A DNA stretch of 14,234 nucleotides, taken from positions 1 to 14,234 of the forward strand of contig PLWR01000092.1 in the NCBI GenBank assembly GCA_003165615.1. The letters run 5' to 3'. The stretch is from Acidobacteriota bacterium. Its GTDB lineage: Bacteria > Acidobacteriota > Terriglobia > UBA7540. Both the position numbers and the translations under genes were made by a program. The notes under the pieces are model-generated. The model worked only from the letters and a program-made list of their open reading frames with translations. It was not told the DNA's origin and did not search any database. Of this stretch, positions 7,664-14,234 are shown in pieces. Numbering within the stretch: the stretch's first letter is position 1; each line of letters begins with the position of its first letter.

Positions 7664-9097
7664 TTGGAGCCAGCCTCCCAGCTCTTCCCAGGTTATCAGC
7701 TTGATGTTGATAAGTTTCATGACCATTGTGGCGTTTTCGGGATTTATGGACACCCGGACGCCGCCAAGCTGGCTTACCTTGGTCTGTATGCCTTACAGCA
7801 TCGCGGTCAGGAGAGCGCAGGCATTTGCTCTTCCGACGGCGAAACGCTGATCTGCAAGAAAGGCATGGGGCATGTGGAAGAAGTCTTCCCGAAAGATGTC
7901 CTTGATAGCTTGCCGGGAAGGCATGCCATTGGCCACACGCGCTACTCCACCGCCGGCGACACGGATCTGAGAAATGCCCAGCCGCTGAAGGTGAGCTGCC
8001 ACAAAGGCCAGGTGGCGCTTGCGCACAACGGGAACCTGGTGAATGCCACGGCGGTGCGCAGGGAACTGGAAAGCCGCGGCGACATTTTCCAAACCACCAG
8101 CGACACGGAAGTCATCCTGCACTATTTCGCCCGCTCGCGGCAGGGGGGCATTCCCGAAGCCGTCGCCGAGGCGCTCGACAAGGTAACCGGCGCGTATTCG
8201 CTGGTCATGCTTTTCAAGGACGCGATTTACGGCATTCGCGACCCGCGGGGATTCCGCCCCTTAAGTTTGGGGAAACTGGATGGCGCCTACGTTCTGGCGT
8301 CGGAGACCTGCGCTTTTGACCTGATCGACGCCCAATATATTCGCGACGTGGAACCGGGCGAGATGGTGATACTTGACAGCCGGGGAGTGACGTCATTGCG
8401 CTATGCTCCCCCTGCTCCCAAGCTGGCGCAGTGCGTTTTCGAGCATGTCTACTTTTCCCGTCCGGATAGCATCGTATTTGGCCGTTCGGTGCAGCAGAGC
8501 CGGGAAATGCTGGGGCGTTATCTGGCGCAGGAGCATCCCGTGGACGCTGACGTGGTGGTTCCTGTGCCCGACTCGGGCGTTCCCGCCGCCACGGGGTTCG
8601 CTGAGGAATCCGGCATCCCCTTCAAGATCGGTTTGATTCGCAATCACTATGTGGGCCGCACGTTTATCGAACCCACGCAGGCCATTCGCGACTTCGGCGT
8701 GAAGCTGAAACTCAACCCGGTGCGCAGCTTGCTGGAAGGGAAGCGGGTGGTGTTGGTGGATGATTCCATCGTGCGCGGTACAACCAGCCGCAAGATTGTA
8801 CGCATCGTACGAGAGGCGGGTGCTCGTGAAGTGCACATGCGGATTAGCTGCCCTCCGACGGTGTCCCCCTGCTTCTATGGAGTGGATACACCGACGCGGA
8901 AGGAATTGATTGCGGCTACTCATACGCTGCCCGAAATCCGCGAATACCTGGGCGCGGATACCCTGGGTTATCTCTCTCCCGAAGGGTTGCGTCGCGCCGT
9001 GGAAGATACGCAGGGGCACTTCTGCAATGCGTGTTACACGGGCGAATATCCCACCGCCATTCAGGAACCGCTCATCGCCATACGTAATCGAGACTGA
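7664..9097 (+). CDS. purF: Amidophosphoribosyltransferase
   Basis: First committed step of purine synthesis: glutamine and PRPP give 5-phosphoribosylamine, in the cytoplasm. 477 residues from a TTG at 7664, supported by GGAG eight bases upstream and by the lack of any other start before the active site. The N-terminal nucleophile domain begins at Cys22 (HDHCGVFGI), so residues 1-21 should be a propeptide removed on maturation. Further signatures are YALQHRGQESAG (42-53), GHTRYSTAG (90-98) and HNGNLVN (121-127). The PRPP site is VVLVDDSIVRGTT (362-374). Cys257, Cys403 and the CNAC pair Cys454/Cys457 match the four [4Fe-4S] ligands of the Bacillus-type enzyme, which is oxygen-sensitive. lepB follows five bases after the stop, and purM comes next, so the three may be cotranscribed. 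No purL or other pur gene lies upstream in the window. Confidence 0.97.
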   Translation: MEPASQLFPGYQLDVDKFHDHCGVFGIYGHPDAAKLAYLGLYALQHRGQESAGICSSDGETLICKKGMGHVEEVFPKDVLDSLPGRHAIGHTRYSTAGDTDLRNAQPLKVSCHKGQVALAHNGNLVNATAVRRELESRGDIFQTTSDTEVILHYFARSRQGGIPEAVAEALDKVTGAYSLVMLFKDAIYGIRDPRGFRPLSLGKLDGAYVLASETCAFDLIDAQYIRDVEPGEMVILDSRGVTSLRYAPPAPKLAQCVFEHVYFSRPDSIVFGRSVQQSREMLGRYLAQEHPVDADVVVPVPDSGVPAATGFAEESGIPFKIGLIRNHYVGRTFIEPTQAIRDFGVKLKLNPVRSLLEGKRVVLVDDSIVRGTTSRKIVRIVREAGAREVHMRISCPPTVSPCFYGVDTPTRKELIAATHTLPEIREYLGADTLGYLSPEGLRRAVEDTQGHFCNACYTGEYPTAIQEPLIAIRNRD

Positions 9098-9102
9098 CAC
9101 GG

Positions 9103-9930
9103 ATGGAAACACTCGAACCGAAGCCGGAAGAACTGTCTGTTCCTGCTGAGCCGGCGCTCGAAAGCAAGCCTGCCAAGCCGGAACACCAGGAGACCGTGTG
9201 GGAGACGCTCCGCTCCCTGCTGGTCGTGCTGGTGTGTGTGCTTTGCATTCGCACCTTTGTGGCGGAGGCCACCGTCATCCCCACCGGGTCGATGGAGTCG
9301 ACCATCCTGATCGGCGATCACGTTTTCCTGAATAAGCTGCTCTACGGCCCCCGGTTGCCTTACACTTCGCTGCGCCTGCCCCTGCTCAAGGAAATTCATC
9401 GGCTGGATATTGTGGCGTTTCGTTATCCTCGCAATCCTTCCGTCATGTTCGTCAAGCGCGTGATTGGCGTGGGCGGGGACGTGGTGAAGATCGAGGACAA
9501 GAAGGTCTATCTCAACGGGCGGGCTCTGTTTGAGCCCTACGCGCAATTCCAGTTTTCCACCATGCTGCCTTTGCGCGATGACTTTCCTCCCACGCCCAGC
9601 CTGCTGGAAACCCTTCCTGCTTCCTGGGGACTCGATCCTGCCTGGACGCGGGAAATGCCCAGCTTTATTCGCAATGACGGATTACACGTTCCACCCGGCT
9701 ACCTCTTTGTGATGGGTGACAACCGCGACAATTCTCTCGACAGCCGCTTTTGGGGATTCGTGCCGCTTGAGAACGTGGTGGGTGAGCCGCTCTTTGTGTA
9801 CTGGTCCTACGACGCGCCCACCAAAGACTGGACGGCGGATAACCTGGCGGCGCGGCTGAAGTTTGATGCCTCGATTGTATGGAACTTCCTGAAGCACACC
9901 CGCTGGTCGAGAACCGGGCAGACGTTTTAG
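9103..9930 (+). CDS. lepB: Signal peptidase I
   Basis: Cleaves signal peptides from exported proteins at the outer face of the cytoplasmic membrane. 275 residues, ATG five bases after the purF stop with no good ribosome binding site of its own, so translation may be coupled to purF. A charged Pro/Glu/Lys-rich cytoplasmic start (1-33) leads into one membrane helix (about 35-52). The catalytic serine is Ser63 in PTGSMEST and the general-base lysine is Lys118 in FVKRVIGVGGD; MGDNRDNSLDSRFWG is the conserved box E. A stretch of about 50 residues between GRALFEPYAQ and the MPSFIRNDGLHVPPG segment is longer than in short Gram-positive enzymes. The placement between purF and purM is odd by function. 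Several proteins nearby carry signal peptides that it could process. Confidence 0.96.
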   Translation: METLEPKPEELSVPAEPALESKPAKPEHQETVWETLRSLLVVLVCVLCIRTFVAEATVIPTGSMESTILIGDHVFLNKLLYGPRLPYTSLRLPLLKEIHRLDIVAFRYPRNPSVMFVKRVIGVGGDVVKIEDKKVYLNGRALFEPYAQFQFSTMLPLRDDFPPTPSLLETLPASWGLDPAWTREMPSFIRNDGLHVPPGYLFVMGDNRDNSLDSRFWGFVPLENVVGEPLFVYWSYDAPTKDWTADNLAARLKFDASIVWNFLKHTRWSRTGQTF

Positions 9931-9941
9931 GAGCAGGGATC

Positions 9942-10060
9942 AGGGATTCGGGGTTAGGGATTAGTACGCAGTGGCTAGGGGATGGCTGCTTACCGCGAAG
10001 CCCTAATCCCTAACCCCGAATCCCTAACCCCGAATCCCTAACCCCGAATCCCTAACCCCG
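9942..10060. repeat. Inverted repeat plus 14-bp tandem array ahead of purM
   Basis: The stretch 9942-9964 is a perfect 23-bp inverse of 10003-10025, with 38 bases between. From 10011 the unit TAACCCCGAATCCC is repeated head to tail: three full copies (10011-10024, 10025-10038, 10039-10052) and a partial one to 10060. The two parts share one sequence, so the array looks like an expansion of the right arm. It fills most of the 137-base gap between lepB and purM and stops seven bases before the purM ATG. Confidence 0.95.
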
Positions 10061-10067
10061 GTCTTTT

Positions 10068-11093
10068 ATGCGCTATCGTGAAGCCGGCGTTGATATCGAC
10101 GCCGCAAGCAAAGCTAAAGCTCGCATCAAGCAGTTGGCCCGCAGCACCTTCAGCCCTCGAGTTTTGCGGGAGGTCGGCGCCTTCGGTGGATTCTTCTCCT
10201 TGCAGGGACTTCCACGCGACGCCGTGCTGGTATCCAGCGTGGATGGCGTCGGCACCAAGCTGAAGCTCGCCTTTGCCCTCAATCGTCACCACACCGTGGG
10301 CGCAGACCTGGTGAATCACTGCGTCAACGACATTGCGGTGCACGGCGCGACGCCGCTCTTTTTCCTCGACTATCTGGCGACGGGGAAGCTGCACCCCAAG
10401 GTGGTTACCGAAGTCGTCAAGGGGCTTGCCGGCGCTTGCCGCGAGGTGGGCTGCTCGCTGGTGGGTGGTGAGACGGCGGAAATGCCGGGCTTCTATCCCG
10501 CCGATGAATACGATTTGGCGGGCTGCATTGTGGGCTGGGTCAAACGCAGCCGCATCCTCGATGGCAGTGGCATTCGGCCCGGAGACGCAATCCTGGGACT
10601 GCCCTCGCTGGGTCTGCACACCAACGGATATTCGCTAGCCCGCAAGGTCTTGCTTGAGCAGGAGGGCATGTCCCTCACGGAGCCCATTCCTGAGCTCGGC
10701 CGCTCGCTGGGTGACGAACTGCTCGCCCCGCATCGCTGCTATTGGCCCACCGTCCAGCCGCTCCTTAACCGTGGCTTGCTGAAAGGTCTCGTTCACATCA
10801 CTGGCGGCGGCATTACGGATAACACTCCGCGAATCCTCCCCGCCGGCGCCCGGGCGGAAGTCAAATTGGGAAGCTGGCCGGTGCTGCCCATCTATGATCT
10901 GATTGCCGGGCTGGGCGACGTCCCGCCCGACGACATGCTGCGAACCTTTAACATGGGCCTGGGCATGCTCCTGATCGTGTCCCCACGCGACCTGCCAAGA
11001 GTTGCCTCCAACCTGAAAAAGCGCCGCGAGAAATTCTGGAATATCGGCCGCATCATTTCCGGCAAGCCGGGTGTGAAGTACCTGCAAGGATAA
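10068..11093 (+). CDS. purM: Phosphoribosylformylglycinamidine cyclo-ligase (AIR synthetase)
   Basis: Fifth step of purine synthesis: ATP-driven ring closure of FGAM to aminoimidazole ribotide, in the cytoplasm as a homodimer. 341 residues, close to the usual ~345. The start MRYREAGVDIDAASKAKARI matches the family N-terminus, so the ATG at 10068 is secure even though the preceding bases are repeat sequence with no ribosome binding site. Signatures are SSVDGVGTKLKLA (56-68), NHCVNDIAVHGATPLFFLDY (83-102) and GGETAEMPGFY (133-143), followed by GLPSLGLHTNGYSLAR and HITGGGITDNTPRILP. It follows purF and lepB on the same strand; the repeat array between may alter readthrough or translation. It converges on the sulfatase gene with only eight bases between stop codons, leaving no room for a separate terminator. 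Confidence 0.97.
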   Translation: MRYREAGVDIDAASKAKARIKQLARSTFSPRVLREVGAFGGFFSLQGLPRDAVLVSSVDGVGTKLKLAFALNRHHTVGADLVNHCVNDIAVHGATPLFFLDYLATGKLHPKVVTEVVKGLAGACREVGCSLVGGETAEMPGFYPADEYDLAGCIVGWVKRSRILDGSGIRPGDAILGLPSLGLHTNGYSLARKVLLEQEGMSLTEPIPELGRSLGDELLAPHRCYWPTVQPLLNRGLLKGLVHITGGGITDNTPRILPAGARAEVKLGSWPVLPIYDLIAGLGDVPPDDMLRTFNMGLGMLLIVSPRDLPRVASNLKKRREKFWNIGRIISGKPGVKYLQG

Positions 11094-11101
11094 TCCCAAC
11101 C

Positions 11102-13090
11102 TCATTTCTGTGAAAGCGACTTCAGCTTGCGGGCGCAGTTATCGTCGTGCGGGGCGATCTTGCAGGCTATTTCCAAGTGCTGGCGCGCTTCGCGGAGAAG
11201 CCCCAGGTGTTCGTCAACGATGGCTAGTTGGAAATGGCCGGCAAAGCTCTCGGGCGTCAGGGCAACGACCTGCTCGAAGCGCAGGCGAGCCTTGGCATAG
11301 TCCCCATGCGAGAACCAGTACTGCCCAATGGCCTCGGCGGCCGGAGTGTACTGCGGGTCGAGCTTGAGCACGGTAGACCATTCGCGCAGGGCGTCCTGAG
11401 TTTTCTTTGCCTGGAGATAACACTCGCCCAGATGGAATCGCGCCAGGGTGTTCTGGGGGTCTGAATTCAGAATCGACTGAAACCCGGGAAGAGCCGCGGC
11501 GGTGTGCCCTTGCAGGAAAGCGACGAAGGCGTTTTGGTAAAGCTCGAACTCCCCGAATCGGTCCTTGGGGTCGATTCCGGAGTCCTCGATTTTGCCGCGC
11601 GGTTCGGCCGCCAGGTAGCCGAGAGATTCAAGTTGCGCCAGCGTTTCGGGCGTCAGGGCGGAGGGATTGGCGCGCTGGGCGGGAGCGTAACGAGTAAGCA
11701 TCTTCGCCAATTCATTCTGGAATTCCGCTGCCATCGCACCATTCCTGTGCAGTAGATTCACCCGTTCGTGCGGGTCGACCTCGAGGTCGTAGAGTTCTGC
11801 CTTGGGGGCTTGAATGTATTTGTACTTTCCCGCGCGCAGGGCGCGCAGCGGCGCCCAACGGAAAGCGTCGTGGGCGTAAAGACTTTCACTGTAGACGGCG
11901 TTAGACCGGGCGGACTCCCCAGGCTTGAGCGCGCCCAATTGACTTTGGCCTTCGAACGAAGCGGGGGCGGGCACGCGCAGATAATCCAAAATCGTGGGGG
12001 CCACGTCAATCAGGCCGACGGGCGTTGAGACCGAAACTGGAAACTGGAAACTGGGAACTCGCTCCGGGTTTCTCGTTTCGACTTCTAAGTTAGCCAAGGC
12101 CGAGGCGCGCGGCGAATTTCGGGTTTCCAGTTTCCGATTTCCAGTTTCCAATCTCGAGTTGCCAGTTTCCAGTTTCGAGTTTCGAGCTTTTCCCGGCCAA
12201 TGCACGATCAGCGGCACGTGCAGCGTGCTCTCGTAGATGTAATAGCCGTGGTCGGTTTCCTGGTGGTCGCCCAGGCCTTCGCCATGGTCGCCAAACACCA
12301 CCACCAGTGACTTCTCCCACCAACCGCTCTGCATCAACTCCTGCTGGAAGTGGCCCATTAACTGGTCAACGTAAGCGAGTTGCGCATCGTAGCGGGAGAT
12401 TCCCTGCCGGCGCGCGACTTCCGCTGGCAGGGTGTAAGGAGTGTGCAGGTCGAAGAGGTGTACAAATACAAAAACGGGCTGGCCGCGATGGGCATCGAGC
12501 CACTGGCGCGCGGCCCGCACCACCAGGGCGCCGTCCCGCCGCAGGCTCATGGCTTGGGGATTGGCCACCCCGCCGGCTTCAGGCGTGAACGGGCTGTCGT
12601 AATCGTCAAAGCCCTGGTCCAATCCATAGCGCCGGTCCAGGAAATCACTTCCGATAAAAGCCGCGGTTTTGTAACCGCGCGCTTGCAACACGGAAGCGAG
12701 CGTCACGACGCCGGCGGGAACGCGCTCGCCGTTTTCTTCCACACGATTCTCAAACGGGTAGGTGGAAGTGAACAGCGACGTGTGCGATGGCAGCGTGAGC
12801 GGCACCTGCGTCTCCACTTGGGTGAAGAGCGTGCCACCTTGCGCGAACGAATCGATGTGCGGCGTGTGGATCTTGGTATAACCGTAGGCGCTCAGATGGT
12901 CGGCGCGCAGGGTATCAATGGATATCAGGATGACCGGGGTGGGCACCGTCGCGTCCTGTGCGGCGCAAGGGGCCAGCGTGCCATACAACACCAATGCGAA
13001 GAGGCACAGCGTGAGCGTGAGCAGTGGGATGCGATGCGTCCCGCGAAGGGGAATGCGGCCATATAGATCAAATGGAAATCGGCATCGCAT
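11102..13090 (-). CDS. Exported sulfatase-like hydrolase with C-terminal TPR repeats
   Basis: 662 residues from the ATG at 13090; the frame also offers a GTG at 13114, but that lies inside a dispersed repeat. Neither has a ribosome binding site. A hydrophobic export signal (IPLLTLTLCLFALVLYG, about 22-38) precedes an alkaline-phosphatase-superfamily domain: VILISIDTLRADHLSAYGY with a metal-binding Asp, then VPLTLPSHTSLFTSTYP, and VVFGDHGEGLGDH with further metal ligands. The sulfatase formylglycine motif (C/S-x-P-x-R) is absent; TLPSH stands there, with Thr at the nucleophile position. The substrate may thus be a phospho- rather than a sulfo-ester, though this is inference. Residues about 505-662 carry TPR repeats (PQNTLARFHLGECYLQAKKT, then SFAGHFQLAIVDEHLGLLRE). 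About 51 residues near 303-353 are translated repeat DNA. Likely periplasmic. Confidence 0.9.
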   Translation of the reverse strand: MRCRFPFDLYGRIPLRGTHRIPLLTLTLCLFALVLYGTLAPCAAQDATVPTPVILISIDTLRADHLSAYGYTKIHTPHIDSFAQGGTLFTQVETQVPLTLPSHTSLFTSTYPFENRVEENGERVPAGVVTLASVLQARGYKTAAFIGSDFLDRRYGLDQGFDDYDSPFTPEAGGVANPQAMSLRRDGALVVRAARQWLDAHRGQPVFVFVHLFDLHTPYTLPAEVARRQGISRYDAQLAYVDQLMGHFQQELMQSGWWEKSLVVVFGDHGEGLGDHQETDHGYYIYESTLHVPLIVHWPGKARNSKLETGNSRLETGNRKLETRNSPRASALANLEVETRNPERVPSFQFPVSVSTPVGLIDVAPTILDYLRVPAPASFEGQSQLGALKPGESARSNAVYSESLYAHDAFRWAPLRALRAGKYKYIQAPKAELYDLEVDPHERVNLLHRNGAMAAEFQNELAKMLTRYAPAQRANPSALTPETLAQLESLGYLAAEPRGKIEDSGIDPKDRFGEFELYQNAFVAFLQGHTAAALPGFQSILNSDPQNTLARFHLGECYLQAKKTQDALREWSTVLKLDPQYTPAAEAIGQYWFSHGDYAKARLRFEQVVALTPESFAGHFQLAIVDEHLGLLREARQHLEIACKIAPHDDNCARKLKSLSQK
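12033..12187. repeat. GAAACTGG-family inverted repeat inside the sulfatase gene
   Basis: On + the left arm (12033-12054) is GAAACTGG repeated at a 7-base step. The right arm (about 12121-12187) holds several copies of the inverse CCAGTTTCC and related TTTCGAG words. The middle is about 60 bases. Read on the coding strand it gives the degenerate peptide repeat SKLETGN, SRLETGN, RKLETRN. It lies in frame between LHVPLIVHWPGKA and STPVGLIDVAPTILDYL, segments that sit much closer in ordinary relatives. Its length must be a multiple of three, since the frame is open on both sides. Confidence 0.85.
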
Positions 13091-13100
13091 ATCGTTGAAA

Positions 13101-13320
13101 AAGGACTTCACCACAGAGGCACAGAGAGCACAGAGAAAACCACGCGTGGTTGCGCGGATGGGGATTATGATTCCTTAGTTTGTTGCCCCCAATCTTTATC
13201 TGCGACAGTTCTCCATGGCATCTATGCCTCTGCCATGAAAGTGGCTGTGCCGAAGCGCTTCGCGCATTTTCATTCATCGTGGCGAGCCCCACGCTCATGC
13301 GAGTCTGTGGTGAATTCCTT
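13101..13320. repeat. CACCACAGAGGCACAG-family element with 17-bp inverted ends
   Basis: The left end, 13101-13117, is the inverse of the right end, 13304-13320, with one mismatch in 17. Inside the left end follows GGCACAGAGAGCACAGAGAAA, a wording I recall as a frequent intergenic repeat in several soil phyla. Two short palindromes lie within, CCACGCGTGG (13140-13149) and CGAAGCGCTTCG (13251-13262). No transposase is encoded, so a non-autonomous element is possible. It covers nearly the whole gap between the receptor gene and the sulfatase start, where the sulfatase promoter should be. Confidence 0.6.
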
Positions 13321-13335
13321 CAAACAGCATTGGAG

Positions 13336-14234
13336 CTAGAAACTAAACCGCACCTGCAAATCAACTCTCCGGTTGGCGGCATTGCTGGAGAAGAACCCTC
13401 CCGTCAGGGCATTGGCCTTGCCAAAAAGCGGGGAGCTGAGGCTGCCCACAGGCGAAGCATAATTGACATTGTTGAGAATGTTCCGCGCGGAGATGCTGAA
13501 GGTTAAATTGAAACGCCGATTTGTGGAGCCACCACGGCCAAACGGATTGCCGTTCATGCCCATGCTACTCAGCCCGCCAGGGCCAAGCCCTCGGCCGAAA
13601 CGGGGGCCTCCACCCCCGCCGGGGTTGCCGCCCTGCACTTCTTTGCCAAAGCCGAAAGTCTTGCTGAGGCGAAGGTTGGTGGTGAATTGGCTGAAACCCG
13701 TGCCATAGTTGGGCGGGATTAGGGTCTCTCCCGCGACGGGCACGGTGTCAAATTTTCCCCAAGGAGTGCTGACCACATTGGCCGGATTGGAAAGGCTCGA
13801 GGCAAAGGCAGGGCGAGCATTGAATACGGGGAGGTAGTCGCCACCCAGGTCACTGCTCAGAGTGATGTTAAAGGGCGGCGCGGAATTCGCGACAATGAAG
13901 GGAAAGAGTTGAAATCCTTTCGGCAAATTCCAACTGCCCCCCAGGAAAAGGCGGTTACGCACATCGTAGGCGGCGCGCCCGTAATCCTCCTCCAAATCAT
14001 ATTGGTTCATGGGGAAGCCGGCGCCGATCGAGGCATTGCTGTCGGCGTAACTGAGGGTATAGAAGCCGAAGAGCGATACCTTGGCGCCGCGGATATTGAA
14101 ATTGGCAATCAACTGGTTCTGGTTATAGAGGCCGGCGGACTCATATTGATACAAGTCGGAAATGCTGCCGTCCGGCCGCGCGCTGCCGGGATTGGCCGGG
14201 TCAGGCGCGTTGATGTTCCGCGTAATGAGCTGAT
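13336..14234 (-). CDS. Oar-like TonB-dependent receptor, C-terminal part
   Basis: The frame is open to the right edge, so the gene starts outside the window; the last 298 residues are visible. The segment is an outer-membrane beta-barrel: alternating strands such as QLIANFNIRGAKVSLFGFYT, LSYADSNA, RNRLFLGGSWNLP, GFQLFPFIVANSAPPFNI and RRFNLTFSISARNILNNVN, ending RRVDLQVRFSF. A final Phe is the usual signal for insertion by the BAM machinery. The style matches the large acidobacterial receptors that carry an N-terminal carboxypeptidase-regulatory-like domain and take up unknown ligands, often oligosaccharides. A glycine-rich loop (GGNPGGGGGPRFGRGLGPGG) lies between two late strands. The plug and TonB box are outside the window. 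It reads the same way as the sulfatase downstream, 245 bases away, but the repeat between makes an operon doubtful. Confidence 0.88.
   Translation of the reverse strand, partial: QLITRNINAPDPANPGSARPDGSISDLYQYESAGLYNQNQLIANFNIRGAKVSLFGFYTLSYADSNASIGAGFPMNQYDLEEDYGRAAYDVRNRLFLGGSWNLPKGFQLFPFIVANSAPPFNITLSSDLGGDYLPVFNARPAFASSLSNPANVVSTPWGKFDTVPVAGETLIPPNYGTGFSQFTTNLRLSKTFGFGKEVQGGNPGGGGGPRFGRGLGPGGLSSMGMNGNPFGRGGSTNRRFNLTFSISARNILNNVNYASPVGSLSSPLFGKANALTGGFFSSNAANRRVDLQVRFSF

Noticed and set aside
9942..10025. Inverted repeat after lepB as a Rho-independent terminator
   Set aside because: The loop is 38 bases and no T-run follows the right arm; it continues into the tandem array instead.
10011..10060. 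Tandem array considered as a CRISPR or telomere-like repeat
   Set aside because: Units are 14 bp, directly adjacent without spacers, and no cas gene is present; CCCTAA-like wording alone is not evidence for a telomere in the middle of a gene cluster.
12380..13066. 228-codon plus-strand frame opposite the sulfatase N-terminal half
   Set aside because: It is antisense to conserved sulfatase motifs, has no ribosome binding site, and low-complexity Arg/Gly-rich content.
1..14234. Defence system, toxin-antitoxin pair, prophage, integron, or RNA gene
   Set aside because: No signature protein, attachment site, tRNA cloverleaf or rRNA segment was found on either strand by reading.

Overview
The window reads as ordinary chromosomal DNA from a GC-rich, Gram-negative bacterium, most likely an acidobacterium (Acidobacteriota). 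Several things point there: the C-terminal half of an Oar-like TonB-dependent receptor with a glycine-rich loop, a large membrane protein with a spermidine-synthase-like core, a sulfatase-type hydrolase fused to TPR repeats, a secreted protein of unknown function, and many dispersed inverted-repeat elements between genes. The taxonomic call comes from protein style and memory of such genomes, not from a search.

Layout from left to right. 1-593 (+) is the C-terminal part of a MoeB/ThiF-type adenylyltransferase. 890-3295 (+) is the spermidine-synthase-like membrane protein. 3517-4359 (-) is a secreted protein of unknown function. 4642-5690 (-) is a zinc alcohol dehydrogenase of the YahK/cinnamyl-alcohol type; its reading frame is broken by five single-base insertions, yet all its key residues are present. 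A divergent sigma70-like promoter lies in front of it. 5905-7212 (+) is a secreted HEAT-repeat protein. Then come purF (7664-9097), lepB (9103-9930) and purM (10068-11093), all on +: two purine-synthesis enzymes with signal peptidase I between them. purM converges on a sulfatase-TPR gene (11102-13090, -), and the TonB receptor (13336 to the right edge, -) is cut by the window end.

The main unusual theme is repeats. At least five unrelated families of inverted-repeat elements occur in 14 kb: a TGTCATCCTGAG family (620-797 and 4470-4566), an ATTCCCGC hairpin pair (7333-7468), a 14-bp tandem plus inverted repeat (9942-10060) that ends eight bases before the purM start codon, a GAAACTGG family inserted in frame inside the sulfatase gene (about 12033-12187), and a CACCACAGAGGCACAG element bounded by 17-bp inverted ends (13101-13320) at the 5' end of the sulfatase gene. 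I found no CRISPR array, RNA gene, transposase, phage gene or defence system, and no convincing new multi-gene system. The best leads are the evenly spaced frameshifts, the coding-sequence repeat insertion, the repeat next to purM, and the purF-lepB-purM order.
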